From: Gracilaria gracilis
Taxonomy: Eukaryota; Rhodophyta; Florideophyceae; Gracilariales; Gracilariaceae
DNA: 64,000 bases
Direction: 5' to 3'
Assembly (NCBI GenBank): GCA_030374805.1
Contig: JARGSG010000183.1
Coordinates: forward strand, 620,001 to 684,000
Both the position numbers and the translations under genes were made by a program. The notes beneath the pieces were generated by a model. It did no database searches, was not told the DNA's origin, and saw only the letters and a list, made by a program, of their open reading frames with translations. Shown piece by piece: positions 1 to 9,854 of the stretch; position 1 is the first letter of the stretch, and each line of letters opens with the position of its first letter.

Positions 1-1000
1 TATGGTTCGTAGCAGATACCGGTAGTGGTGGAAATTGCGCAACGATTAGGTTCGCGCAGCCAAGCAGTGGAATACGGGTGATGTCAGAGGGCTGACTTGC
101 GACACAAAACATACACGGTTCCTTTACGCGAGCTGCCATCCGCAAGCAAATTGTTTGCGATTTGATACAAGTTGGTACTCACAAGTGCTACGGTGAGGAT
201 TGCCATGGACATGCTAATCAATATCGCCTTGTTGCTACAACATGGGGATAACGGCTGGATACAGCTAGCACTAACCTTATACACCGCTCCACATCCAATG
301 CGGACCGGAACGTGTGATTATATTTAGATAGGTGTAGCAGATAGGTGGCAGATAGCAAGCTGGCGGCAGAGCCCACTTGGCTTCACTTTGCATCCGACGA
401 CTGCAAATGCGGGAAACAATCAGTGAGCTGATGCTTGGGGTGTTTGCTCTCGGCATGTTGGCGGAGAGAAGCCTCCTTCATAGTGCACATGAAAGTCTTT
501 CGGCGCGAAGATTGGCACAGGCGCAAACGAACAGTCAGCAAAACGGCGGGCTGTAGCCATGGAGATGAGCTACGTGCAATGGCGGAAGAAGCAACTTACA
601 GCGCGACACACGGTACAAATGATGCTCATGGCAGTTTGATTTGAGGCAATCTGCGAGCCCTTGGCGGACTTCTTGGACTTGGCGGCATTGCGCCCACGCT
701 TGGTGGCGGACTTTGCTCCATTTCTGCAAGGTGGCGGGGGACGAACGGCAGGTTAGTGCGCGCAACGGCATCTCAAAAGCAACGGGCAAGAAGCGCGTAC
801 CCTCCTCCCATGTTGCTGAACGGCTGGCGGGTAGTGGTGGCGGCGGCGATGGCGGCGACGGCGGCGATATCGTTGGGTCTATGAAATACAAGACACGAAT
901 GGCGACGGCAAGCTGGCGCGCGCTCAGCGGCAGCGAAGAGAAGCGCCGCGCGGGCGCCTTTGTGCCAGCGCCGCGCTGCGCTCTGCTGTGCGGTGCGCAG
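1..1000. other. Intergenic DNA, no gene recognised
   Basis: Only short, overlapping, low-complexity reading frames on both strands are present and none resembles a known family. The left part is of mixed composition; from about 790 onward it becomes very GC-rich, with GGCGGC-type runs, and is probably the upstream region of the gene that starts at 1379. Confidence 0.5.
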
Positions 1001-1058
1001 TGCGCAGTAGCCGCGCAGTAGCCGCGCAGTAGCCGCGCAGTAGCCGCGCAGTAGCCGC
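1001..1058. repeat. 11-bp tandem repeat (CCGCGCAGTAG)
   Basis: Four consecutive exact copies of CCGCGCAGTAG at 1011-1054, preceded by a partial copy and followed by a decayed one. It lies about 320 bp upstream of the chosen start of the HHE-domain gene, in a GC-rich, promoter-like stretch. No function can be read from it. Confidence 0.9.
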
Positions 1059-1378
1059 TCGCGCGGCGTGGCCCGACGCATGCGGCTCGTACGACACACG
1101 CGCGGCGCGCGGCACCGGCGCGCGCCACTTGACGTCATGCAGCTCGTCGACCAATGTGTGAGCGTCGCCGTGCCGCAATTGTGCGTGCACGGGCCCCCTA
1201 TTTGGGCGCGTGCGCACCGCCCGTGCAGTGCCGCGCTCACCCGCGCATCCTCCGCTCAAACCGTCGCCCGCCTCCGTGTGGCCCGTCCCCTTTCCCCTCC
1301 CGCGCCGCCCCCTCCCCCGACACCTCCTGTTCCACTGGCTCTGTTCTTCTCGCGGCTCCGCTGCTTCGTTCACGCTCC

Positions 1379-2236
1379 ATGCAGATGGACGGCTCCGACT
1401 TCGACGTCTATGACGACGACTTTGCCGAGGCTTCTGTCGAGGCTATTTCGCTGGCCGCTTTGCGCCCGCCTGCGCCCAACGATCCGCCGCTCGACCATGC
1501 TTTTCCGCAAAACCCCCCGCGCAGGATCCATTCCGCGCTCTCGCCTCGCCGCACCCCCACTGCTCATTCGCCCGCTGTCACTCATCTTCCACACCATCCG
1601 CACCCCTCCCTATGGCACCATCATGTGTTCACACTGCCGCACAACGCCATTCGCGCTGAGCTGCTGGATCTGTACGACATGCTGCACGCAATGTCGCCCC
1701 GCACCGCGCCGTTGCTCACGGACTGGCATTATGTTTTTGATGACTTTTTGGCCCGCTATCTGCTCTTCGAGAAGGAGGCGCTCATTCCGTGGGTCTATGC
1801 CTCCCATTCGGATGCGCTTCCCGATCGCTCATCGTTGGAGAAGCGCGCTGCCGCCATTGGTGAGGCGCGCACTGAATTGTCCCAATCTGTCTGTCTCATG
1901 AGAACCATGTCCTTCACCAATGTCATCCCGCTCTTAATGCGCGCTGCTCGCCAGCTCACTGACGCCGTGCTCACATACATGGACATCCAGGACAAGAACT
2001 TCCCTACAGTTATCCGCTCGTTCCGCACCAGAGAGGATGCGCTCAATGTGGAACGTCTCATGACAAAGCGCATGGATGTTGGCATTCTTCTTAGATGGAT
2101 TCACTCTCGGTCCCAACGAACTCAATTGCGGACCAAATTGCTTTCACCAAAGGGTTGGATATTGTGGTTTCGAAGGGGTAACAAGACTCTGATCGATCAC
2201 CAGAGCATAGTTGACGCCATTTTGGGCGTTCCATGA
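1379..2236 (+). CDS. Hemerythrin-like (HHE cation-binding) protein
   Basis: A 285-residue protein read from the ATG at 1379. The same frame is open further upstream, but that extension is Pro/Arg-rich and encoded by very GC-rich DNA, so the internal ATG just before an acidic DDD segment is preferred; a start at 1154 or 1385 is possible. The centre resembles the first part of an HHE four-helix bundle: PHNAIRAEL (His near residue 88), WHYVFDDFL (His near 117) and LLFEKEALIPWV (Glu near 131), the usual His...His...Glu spacing of helices that bind a di-iron or other metal centre. The C-terminal half (SLEKRAAAIGEARTEL onward) is helical, and the final Trp/Arg-rich stretch is not recognised. No signal peptide is evident. 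Likely a small metal- or oxygen-binding protein, but the family assignment rests on motif spacing only. Confidence 0.55.
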   Translation: MQMDGSDFDVYDDDFAEASVEAISLAALRPPAPNDPPLDHAFPQNPPRRIHSALSPRRTPTAHSPAVTHLPHHPHPSLWHHHVFTLPHNAIRAELLDLYDMLHAMSPRTAPLLTDWHYVFDDFLARYLLFEKEALIPWVYASHSDALPDRSSLEKRAAAIGEARTELSQSVCLMRTMSFTNVIPLLMRAARQLTDAVLTYMDIQDKNFPTVIRSFRTREDALNVERLMTKRMDVGILLRWIHSRSQRTQLRTKLLSPKGWILWFRRGNKTLIDHQSIVDAILGVP

Positions 2237-3410
2237 CCCGCGTTTCTGTTGTTTGCTACAGCTCAAGTTCATGCAATCTATCAGTTCGTTTCTCTTGTTC
2301 AAGGATCGATTCATTTTCCTATCTTCTCTCGTTACCCATAGGAGCTACTGCCACGATTGAATTCAAATCATCGAACGTTTCTTTCTACCTGTATTTCAAT
2401 CCCCCACCTTACCGAAGCATCACTCATCGCTTCGGTCTCTGTAGTATCTATGGAGTCCATACCGCCGGCGCACTCGGTGTCAACTATCTAATCAAAAATC
2501 TCGTTCTGCATTCTCGCAAGAGGTCGCGTGACGAACGTGGTCACCTCTTGAGACTATATCAACTGTAAAACGACCCTTTGTTACAAACGTCCACCGCGAT
2601 TGCCTTTGCGTTTGCGGGTGGACACGTTCCACCGCCTCTACGTCTCTATGCGTTCCTACGACGAATATCTCATAGGAGTTCAGTGTCGCTGAGGCCGTCC
2701 GTCCCCGAATCCGGACTCCGACATTGTCTACCTTCATCGGAGGAAACCCGAAGCCGAAATGAAGTAGGTTACATGTACATCTGCACAATGTGCAGTGCAT
2801 CTACCCATACACGCGCAAGCCACTGCGCTTCACCTACTGGGACGCTGTAGATCAACGTTTCTGACTTCTAGCCTTCCACCTCTTCATTAGTTGTTCTCCC
2901 TTCGAATCCACAAATCAAGCCAAAAACAGATGCCAACATACAGAATCTTAGAGATTTTCTCGCCTTTCCAAAAAACCTCTGCGTCGAAAGTTCTAGCGTC
3001 GCGAAACAATGTTTGCCTCTAGTAGAATAGCTACTGTAGATAGTACGTAGTACATATGGTACTTCACGCAATGGATCTCGGGCGCGGATGCTCGTGATCA
3101 TCACGATAATTGTGTGATGATACCTGAGTTTCGCTGCCGTGACGGTTATGAGATCTACACTCCTGTCAACAAAGATAAGGGAGTTAAGGATCCGACGAAG
3201 ATATCTAGAGCAAGATGCAGAAAGGACACAGGGAGGTTTGCAGCGCTTTGGGAGAGTTCGACAATGGTTCTACAGTACAAGGGTAAGTCCCCAGAGTCAA
3301 CCAGAGGTTCACGTCATAGTTTTACGTGGCAAGAACTGCTTTCTGTAACACGGTAAGCTTGTCAACAAAATTCCGTGACTAGCGTAGCCCGGTTGTTACG
3401 ACCACAGTCA
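2237..3410. other. Intergenic DNA between HHE gene and RFC3
   Basis: About 1.2 kb with several short open frames (around 2233-2568, 2578-2850 and 3114-3356) that match no family known to me and have no consistent coding look. It should hold the 3' ends of the HHE gene and of RFC3, since both genes read toward this gap. Confidence 0.5.
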
Positions 3411-4493
3411 TCAACATCCTTCGTCCATCATTGTCGCTTGCTGCCTCAGAAAGGTAGCATAGATTTGCATGAAGCGAGCGGAAAAGGCTTCCAGATGGAA
3501 GATTGGTTTCGTTCCCTTCGTTAAATTGCGATCAAACTTAGCTGCAACTCTACATATTTCAGGACAGATCTCATCATCAGCGATCCTAAGAATCTCTTCC
3601 AACAATCTACGAAGGATCACATCGCCCGGCACCGCATGCGCCAGTAGCTCTTGCAAACGCTTTCGCACAGCAATTAGTTGGGATGCGGTTTGTGAACGAG
3701 TCAGCATCACAGCCAAGTCTTGACATGCATATTCCCAATCACCTAACATCACCTGAGCTTCTGCAGGGAGTGACAAGGCCCCCACAGATACGCGCGTGGC
3801 TTCAAATTGTAGAAGAGCTCTCCTCATGTTTCGCTCGGAAGTTTCTGCGATTCTTTGAGCCAGATGTTCCGGAAGTGTTATTCCTTCCTTTTGAGCAACG
3901 CTTTGAAGCACCGAAACGATATCCGATGTCGAAGGACGTGCGACGCGAATGCCAACGCAGCGACTTCGAAGAGGCTCAATAATCTTCGTGACGGACTCGG
4001 CGACCATGATAACCCTACATGTTTTGGAGTATCTTTCCATGGTACGTCTCAATGCTTGTTGTGCGAGTCGAGTCATTTGATCAACGTCATGCATGACAAT
4101 AACTTTCAGACTCTTTTTGACGTCCAGAGGAGCCGAAGAAGCCATATCCTTAATGAGTTCTTGCACGACGAGGCGGTCCTTCAGTCCAGATTCAGACGGA
4201 TTGACCTCGATGTGATGCACAGAAGCCACGGTGGTGACTTCGACTTGCTTCTTCTCCAGTTTGAGCGTCCGGTGAACAACCTTCTTCTTTTCGACAGCCT
4301 GTCCAAACAACGCGCGTAAAACACAGTGAGCTCGAGTTCGTTTTCCAGCACCGGAAGGGCCGTAGAAAAGCAAATGAGGCATATCTGCGTTGCTCAGCGA
4401 CTGAAGATTCTTCGTGAGAGATGCATTGTACGAGAGCTCAGTGAAGGTAGATGGACGGTATTTGTCGACCCAAAGTAAACCTTCGGACGCCAT
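3411..4493 (-). CDS. RFC3: Replication factor C subunit 3 (clamp loader)
   Basis: A 360-residue, intronless AAA+ ATPase subunit of the RFC complex, which loads the PCNA sliding clamp onto primed DNA in the nucleus. It opens with LLWVDKYRPSTFTELSYN, diagnostic of the family, followed by Walker A GPSGAGKRT (about 45-53), a degenerate Walker B region MHDVDQM (about 134-140), the QALRRTMERYSKTCR segment carrying the conserved arginines and the SRC motif in PLRSRCVGIRV (about 174-184). The C-terminal collar domain ends HLEAFSARFMQIYATF, as in animal RFC3 (human protein 356 residues). The D-V-D-Q in place of a canonical D-E-x-D fits a subunit with weak ATPase activity, known for this paralogue. Full length with no sign of damage. 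It is divergent from the DUF1995 gene across a 500-bp gap. Confidence 0.96.
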   Translation of the reverse strand: MASEGLLWVDKYRPSTFTELSYNASLTKNLQSLSNADMPHLLFYGPSGAGKRTRAHCVLRALFGQAVEKKKVVHRTLKLEKKQVEVTTVASVHHIEVNPSESGLKDRLVVQELIKDMASSAPLDVKKSLKVIVMHDVDQMTRLAQQALRRTMERYSKTCRVIMVAESVTKIIEPLRSRCVGIRVARPSTSDIVSVLQSVAQKEGITLPEHLAQRIAETSERNMRRALLQFEATRVSVGALSLPAEAQVMLGDWEYACQDLAVMLTRSQTASQLIAVRKRLQELLAHAVPGDVILRRLLEEILRIADDEICPEICRVAAKFDRNLTKGTKPIFHLEAFSARFMQIYATFLRQQATMMDEGC

Positions 4494-4993
4494 TGCAGAA
4501 GAAAAGGAAGTTTACGAATCTCCACAAAGCTTTGCGTATTGAAAGGGAATATGATTCTGTTCGGGATCGTATGGTGATGATTTCGGGATGTTCTCTGCGG
4601 CTTGTAGTTGTAGTCCACACACGATCGAAACTTCAGCTAATGTGCAGTTCCAGTTAATCAACGCATGGAGATGAATGTTAAAGCGAAAGGGGAAGCACAG
4701 GGGTTCCTTGGGAAGTCATATGTTCATGCCAACAAAAGGTTTCCAAGCTGTACCAAGGGTAGTCGCAGCGCATCCATTGTAGCCGTCGCTGTCGAAAGTT
4801 CAGAGTTATCCTGGCAGAACGTTTTCCCGCGAAAAATAGAAGGTTGATCCAGCAGATTGGAGTCCACCGAGCCAATCTGTATCACGTGGGCACCTGCACC
4901 TCCTGCCACATCGCGGTGTGATCGTCGTTCCCGTGCCTGTCTCAAAGGTTCTGGACCCCTTCACGGCAGTCCCGTTAAACGATCAAATGCGTA
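4494..4993. promoter_or_regulatory. Divergent intergenic region, RFC3 / DUF1995 gene
   Basis: A 500-bp gap between two genes transcribed away from each other, so it must contain both promoters. No TATA box or known element stands out. Short open frames here look accidental, although an unrecognised upstream exon of the plus-strand gene cannot be excluded. Confidence 0.4.
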
Positions 4994-5812
4994 ATGGAGT
5001 CCCACAAGTTCCGCCCTCGCTGCGCAGTGGGTTTCACGTTAAATTGCGCAGCCTTACCTGCAGGAGTTCCATCCAATGCTAAAGCAGCAGCCTCTCAAAT
5101 TCGCCAATCCATCCGCACTGCCTTGATATCCGGTCACCGTCGCGTGTGCGTCGACACCTTACTGACCGCCATAGACCCCCGATCACGAACGTTTGACGAC
5201 CCAGCTGCAGAGATAGTCTTCAAGGCACTCATAGAATCTGTACAACCTCTGCTCCCAGACTCAGAACCATCCGTGCAGGTCGTGGTATCGGGCTCTGCTG
5301 CGGCGCTTCGGGTGCAGAAGTGGTTAGCACGTTCTCAGCTTCAGGGCGTTTCGGTGGATGTTTTGGGCGCTGAGGAACGCCATGATGCGCGCTCGGTGGT
5401 TGTAATAGACCCTCCGACTGGACGGGGGGTGCTTCAGTTTCGCAAACTATTGCGCGAAGCTCATGGTCGAGAAGCGCACGTTGTGGTACATAACCAACCT
5501 AGAGAGGATTCTCTTTACAAATTGTTAGGCTTTGGAGGGTACCTGCCTCTGGAAATGATGCGGTACGAGTCGGCGTTCGTGATGGCACCGTTTGCTCTGC
5601 AAGAATCTGAGGGTGCACAAAGTGGAAGGTTTGTGATTTTGAAGCAGTTTCCTGGTGCGTGGCAGCTCTGGAGGTATTTGGGAAGAGCGCCAACAATGCT
5701 TAAAGTTGATAGTGAAGGAGATGGAGAGGATTCCTACACGCTGTGTCAGGAGTTCAAGAGACGACCGGGGAGTGACGAATTGATAGAAGCAATCACAAAT
5801 GTGTTAGGGTAA
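4994..5812 (+). CDS. DUF1995 family protein (plastid-associated)
   Basis: A 272-residue protein matching the DUF1995 family of cyanobacteria, algae and plants, which includes the plant LPA3 group involved in photosystem II accumulation. Visible hallmarks are an N-terminal helix rich in Ala/Gln (SNAKAAASQIRQSIRTALIS) after a LP-A motif, the segment GHRRVCVDTL, a central VVIDPPTGRGVLQF strand, and a C-terminal FVILKQFPGAWQLWRYLG, typical of the family end (a basic/aromatic stretch before 'W-L'). The first 20 residues are too short for an obvious transit peptide, so the start may lie in an upstream exon. Molecular function is unknown; a plastid role is inferred from the family. Its stop codon lies 6 bp from that of the convergent ureidoglycine aminohydrolase gene. 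Confidence 0.75.
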   Translation: MESHKFRPRCAVGFTLNCAALPAGVPSNAKAAASQIRQSIRTALISGHRRVCVDTLLTAIDPRSRTFDDPAAEIVFKALIESVQPLLPDSEPSVQVVVSGSAAALRVQKWLARSQLQGVSVDVLGAEERHDARSVVVIDPPTGRGVLQFRKLLREAHGREAHVVVHNQPREDSLYKLLGFGGYLPLEMMRYESAFVMAPFALQESEGAQSGRFVILKQFPGAWQLWRYLGRAPTMLKVDSEGDGEDSYTLCQEFKRRPGSDELIEAITNVLG

Positions 5813-5818
5813 GAGCCA

Positions 5819-6742
5819 TTATACGACGCCTGGACAGTTGTTGTGAAGTAAGGGGTCAACGTTGGTATCTTTGTAGAGGAAGTATCGGGTAGGCTGGGTT
5901 CCAAGAGCAGCGTACCACTGCAGGACAAATGGAGCCAAATATATGACGTCCCCGGCAGCAACATGATAATAAGAATCAGAAAGACGGTAGATTCCCTGCC
6001 CTTGGAGCATAAGAAGTCCATGTTGATTATAGTGCACTTCCTTAACGTTAAGATATTCTCCTGGATTAAAGTCCATGATGTGAATGTTGAAATCGTATGC
6101 CGGATTAGAAGCGTCCAGCAAACGACGAAGTTCAAATACTTCGCCGGCAACCAGTTCTGGGTTTACTTCGCTTTCGGAGCCGATGACGGAAGGTGCAGCA
6201 TGTTTGATAGCCTTGACGCGGTCAATTTGAACAAACTGCGCGTCGGTCGGAACGACAATAGACAGAGAGTCGTCTTGCGGCGCAATGTACACAAACGAAC
6301 CAGGTGTGAGCGACGTGACGACAGAATGATTACTAACACTAAGAGATCCACACAAGACATAAATCAATCGCTCCAGATTGGGAGCAGCGGATGAAAAGGT
6401 TACGGGGTGTGCTAACGCTGCAGAGGCAGAGGCGTTCACCAAGTACATACTGAAATGCGCGCCTAGCGCAGGCGTGACGACGGCGGCAGCATTAAGTGAT
6501 CCGCTCCATCCGGGCGGCGGAGCGCTGTACACGCGCGAATCGGGCGCAATGAGCGCGTGAGAATGGGGCGCGAAGACGGAACGGGTCTCGCCCGGAAGCA
6601 GCTGTGAAGACGGGATAGCAGCCTCGAGGTAGTCGTAAGCATCACATTCCGAACACGTCTCGCACGCATTGACACGGGCGGCGATGAGAAAAGCGACGAT
6701 TGCAACAACGACGGACGGAAAACGCGGCGGATCGGTATGCAT
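5819..6742 (-). CDS. UGLYAH: (S)-ureidoglycine aminohydrolase
   Basis: A 307-residue bicupin enzyme of purine (allantoin) breakdown. It hydrolyses (S)-ureidoglycine to (S)-ureidoglycolate and ammonia after allantoate amidohydrolase. An N-terminal hydrophobic segment (residues about 9-24) is a probable signal peptide, in line with the ER location of the plant enzyme. The N-terminal cupin carries HALIAPDSRVYS and GAHFSMYL; the C-terminal cupin has YDFNIHIMDFNPGEYLNVKE followed by VHYNQHGLLMLQGQGIYRL and PFVLQWYAALG. Glu235, His237, His241 and Gln275 occupy the positions of the family's manganese ligands, so it should be active. Intronless and full length (plant enzymes are about 300 residues). 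Six bp separate its stop from the convergent DUF1995 gene, so the two 3' UTRs must overlap. Confidence 0.93.
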   Translation of the reverse strand: MHTDPPRFPSVVVAIVAFLIAARVNACETCSECDAYDYLEAAIPSSQLLPGETRSVFAPHSHALIAPDSRVYSAPPPGWSGSLNAAAVVTPALGAHFSMYLVNASASAALAHPVTFSSAAPNLERLIYVLCGSLSVSNHSVVTSLTPGSFVYIAPQDDSLSIVVPTDAQFVQIDRVKAIKHAAPSVIGSESEVNPELVAGEVFELRRLLDASNPAYDFNIHIMDFNPGEYLNVKEVHYNQHGLLMLQGQGIYRLSDSYYHVAAGDVIYLAPFVLQWYAALGTQPTRYFLYKDTNVDPLLHNNCPGVV

Positions 6743-6995
6743 CTCAGAATCTCAGCGGTGCGAGGCGCATTGACGACACGTACCAACGGTACCAACGGTA
6801 GACGGAGCGGTTGGACCGACCCACGTGCGTAGAGAAAGTTACGGGCCTGGGCAGGGCCCGAGCTCTGCGTGTAGCCGTATCAGGCGCCAGCCGAACTGCG
6901 TGGGTGACACCTTTCGAGAGACTACTTCAACGGGAAACTGCGTAGACAGACTGTCTTTTTGGTCTCCAGAGTAGTTCTAGTGTCTATTTGACAAC

Positions 6996-7033
6996 TGACC
7001 TCATATGAGGTCAAATGACCTCATATGAGGTCA
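6996..7033. repeat. Paired 18-bp palindrome, left end
   Basis: Two copies of the perfect palindrome TGACCTCATATGAGGTCA (6996-7013 and 7016-7033), 2 bp apart, just inside the left inverted repeat of the piggyBac-like element. The half-site TGACCT/AGGTCA resembles a dimer-binding site. It is a probable transposase or host-factor binding site. Confidence 0.9.
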
Positions 7034-7204
7034 GTTTTTACTCACATAAATTTTAAGTAAAAGTTTTCACTTTTTAAAAAAAAAACACTTCGTCCTCACC
7101 TCCGTCGTCCTCCCTTTGATGGCGTTAACCAAAGTCGCCCATGACATGTACACAGCAACCAAGCTGGAGCATTTTTTCACAAACGTCAACACAATCTGTA
7201 CACA

Positions 7205-9296
7205 ATGGCCCCGTCAACAGACCCTCGTCGTACCGTTGGTAACAAAGTCCACAGTCGTGCCCGCCTTGTAGTTTGTGAGTCGGAAAGCAAACGCTACTTT
7301 GGCTCTCTTTGGAAGACAAAAACTGTCCCTGGAACAGTGACAAAAGTTGACATTCGACTCGTCAACGGCCGAAACTGTACATTTCTCACTATTCGGTTTG
7401 ACCTCCCAAACCGCCAAAAAGAGTGTACTCTTTCTCTTTGCAGTGTAAAGGTTGGTGATGGTCTCCTTAACAGTCCACAAACTGATAATGTTGACACAGC
7501 AATTGTACCACCGTTACCGGCCCAAAATGTTGACAATCAGCCGAGTGAAGGAGAACAAGTGCAAAATTTGCAGGAGGCGGATCCCGTTTCACAAGCACCC
7601 CCTTTCGACCAGTCAATGACTGTGCATGATCGTGCGTGGAACACGGAGGCAATTTGTAGCCCTATCAATGGATGCATGCAATTGCAGCCGTGGAAGGTTA
7701 TTGGCCCAGCCGGAGATTTTATCTCACCACGTCATTGCCCAAGTACGATGACATTCATTGACTATTTTTTATGGATGTTCCCCATCGGACATCTGAAGAC
7801 TATTGTGGAAAAGACGAACAAGAACTTGGAAAATGATGGCGCCTCTTCGACGAGTGGTGGAGAGCTTTTAAGGTTCTTTGGCGTGATGGTTTTAATAAGC
7901 AGGCTGGAGTTTTCCAATAGAAGAGATCTTTGGGGTTCAAAACCAGCATCCAGGTTTATGTCTCAGCCTGTGATTGGTGAAGCAATGTCACGAAATAGGT
8001 TTGAAACTCTAAGGCGTTGTATTTGTTTCAGTGGTAACGCTGCTCAAGAGGATTATGGCACGGCTCGCTGGAATTTAGTCATTGATTTCGTGAAAGCCAT
8101 CAATGATCACCGCCGTTCTTTCGTGACACCTTCACATGCTTTATGCGTTGATGAGAGTATGTCACGCTGGTATGGGCTGGGGGGAGACTGGATTGATGTG
8201 GGGCTCCCACATTATACCGCGCTGGATCGAAAACCAGAAAACGGGTTGTAAATGAAAACCGTTTGCTGCGGAAGAAGTGGTATCATGCTAAATATTGAGC
8301 TCAATATGAAATCTGAAGCCCCTGATCAGGATTTTGATACAGAACATACTCATGGAACTGCGATTTTACTTCGATTAGTCCAGCCATAGTTTGGGTCTGG
8401 ACGCCATGTCTGTGCAGATTCTCTTTTTGCATCTGTGAAAACAGCTAATGCTCTTTTGGAAAAAGGACTGCGCTTTACTGGGGTTATCAAGAATGCAACA
8501 CGTCAATTTCCTATGAAGCATTTATCAGAGAAGACCTTAGAGAATCGTGGAGATTTTGTTTCAATGGTTTCGAAGGGGAACGGTTTGAATACTGATCTAA
8601 TGGCGGTAATGTGGGTCGATAGGGAACGAAGGTATTTTATATCAACATGCAACACGGTGAACCCTGGAAACCCAATAATGCGACAAAGATGGAGACGACA
8701 AGGAAATGTTTCGAGGAAAGTTGAACTGGAAGTACCGATACCAGAGGTTTGTGAGGAATACTATAAAACGTGTTCAATGATTGACAGACACAACAGATGC
8801 CGCCAAGATGAATTAAAACTGGAGAAGAAAATCGAGGTCAAGGATTGGTCGTTCCGTGTGAATTCATCTTTATTATCCATTTGTATGGTTGATGCGTGGA
8901 TGCTTTACAAAGCTGGTAATGGTATGCGAAAGTTATTATCTCCATATAACTTCTATTCAAAGTTGGCTGACGATCTTATCACTAATACGTGGGACCGGAC
9001 CGCTTTGATGACTCGAGATGAAGAACATATGGAAATAGAAGATGATATTCCGAAACCTGCAGGAACTGGTGTGCATCTTATGCAGACTAATCGCAAGAGA
9101 AAGACTAAGGATGGAATGATTACGAAGTCTTCATATCAAGGACGATGCAAAGTGTGCAAAGGGAATATGAAGTCTAAGTTTTTTATGTTCTGAATGCTAT
9201 ATATCTTTGAAATCTGAAGTGTATTTATGTCACACTGGTACAGGAAGGGACTGCTTTAAGAACCACATTGAGTTACGTCACGGTGTTAAAAAGTAA
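7205..9296 (+). pseudogene. PiggyBac-type transposase, broken
   Basis: A cut-and-paste transposase that would span about 690 codons. The N-terminal third is a linker, followed by the DDE domain: ALCVDESMSRWYG with the first Asp, VCADSLFASV with the second, and SMIDRHNRCRQDE with the third. The reading frame is interrupted by in-frame stops at 8249-8251 and about 8387-8389, where the family expects Cys-like and Trp residues, and shifts frame near 9185. Beyond the shift a Cys/His-rich C-terminal domain (CSECYISL, then CH...C...H...H) completes the DNA-binding zinc domain usual for piggyBac proteins, ending at 9296. The start at 7205 is the first good ATG inside the left repeats. The gene is inactive, but few changes have accumulated, so decay is moderate. 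Confidence 0.85.
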
Positions 9297-9592
9297 TTGA
9301 AGCACATCTGTTGTCCACAACAACGTCAACATAGAAGTAAACAAGCGCTGATATTGAATAAAAACACATAAAGAATCACATTATCAACAAGTGTTCGTTT
9401 ACCTTAAGCCCCCTACTAATTCAATCCGCGTTATTGAACATGCTAGATAATGTTTACACTCTGACGAAACTGCCCCTTTAACAGATGTCACCTTGTTCTG
9501 TCTGTTGTTCAAGTGGGTGTTGAAAACGTTCTTAGTGTAAACATATTACTAGAATTAGTCGAGCTCCATAAGGAGTTTTCGAGTTTTAATAA

Positions 9593-9667
9593 ACTCAGCG
9601 AGGTTTGAACTCACGTTTAATTTGCTCACATAGGATATTTTATCCACTGAGCTGTGATTACTGGCCT
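9593..9667 (-). other. tRNA-like sequence (pol III A/B boxes)
   Basis: On the minus strand AGCTCAGTGGATA (9641-9653) matches a tRNA D-arm/A box, and GAGTTCAAACCTC (9600-9612) a T-arm/B box. The T stem GTGAG/CTCGC pairs around loop TTCAAAC. The D stem and anticodon stem pair poorly, so this is more likely a tRNA-derived SINE head or decayed tRNA than a working gene. It lies in the noncoding 3' part of the piggyBac-like element. Confidence 0.45.
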
Positions 9668-9789
9668 TTTTGCCCTACAGACTACTACTTAAACGACTGT
9701 TCAAGGACTTTTCAAATTTTGAAATTTGAAAAGTCCGCATTATAGGCCCGGAATGTAATTTTTTGGTTTATTTTACTCTCTCAACGGGC

Positions 9790-9828
9790 TGACCTCATAT
9801 GAGGTCATTTTGACCTCATATGAGGTCA
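9790..9828. repeat. Paired 18-bp palindrome, right end
   Basis: Two more copies of TGACCTCATATGAGGTCA at 9790-9807 and 9811-9828, separated by 3 bp, mirroring the left end of the piggyBac-like element. Confidence 0.9.
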
Positions 9829-9854
9829 ACGCGTTGGTCCGATAGACACTAGAA

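Larger units (their letters stand above)
6975..9854 (+). mobile_element. PiggyBac-like DNA transposon, inactive
   Basis: A 2.9-kb element bounded by inverted 13-bp repeats TTCTAGTGTCTAT (6975-6987 and, reversed, 9842-9854). Just inside each end lie two copies of an 18-bp perfect palindrome. Between them sits one transposase gene with piggyBac (DDE_Tnp_1_7) features. Weak similarity (CTGTCTT) continues outside the 13-bp repeats, so the true ends may be up to about 30 bp further out. A TTAA target duplication typical of the superfamily was not found at these ends, so the target site is unresolved. The 3' part (9300-9789) is AT-rich and noncoding, apart from a tRNA-like sequence. Confidence 0.75.

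Noticed and set aside
535-1373. Several 120-200-codon frames in the GC-rich region upstream of the HHE gene
   Set aside because: Ala/Arg-rich translations in every frame, driven by the CCGCGCAGTAG repeat and GC content.
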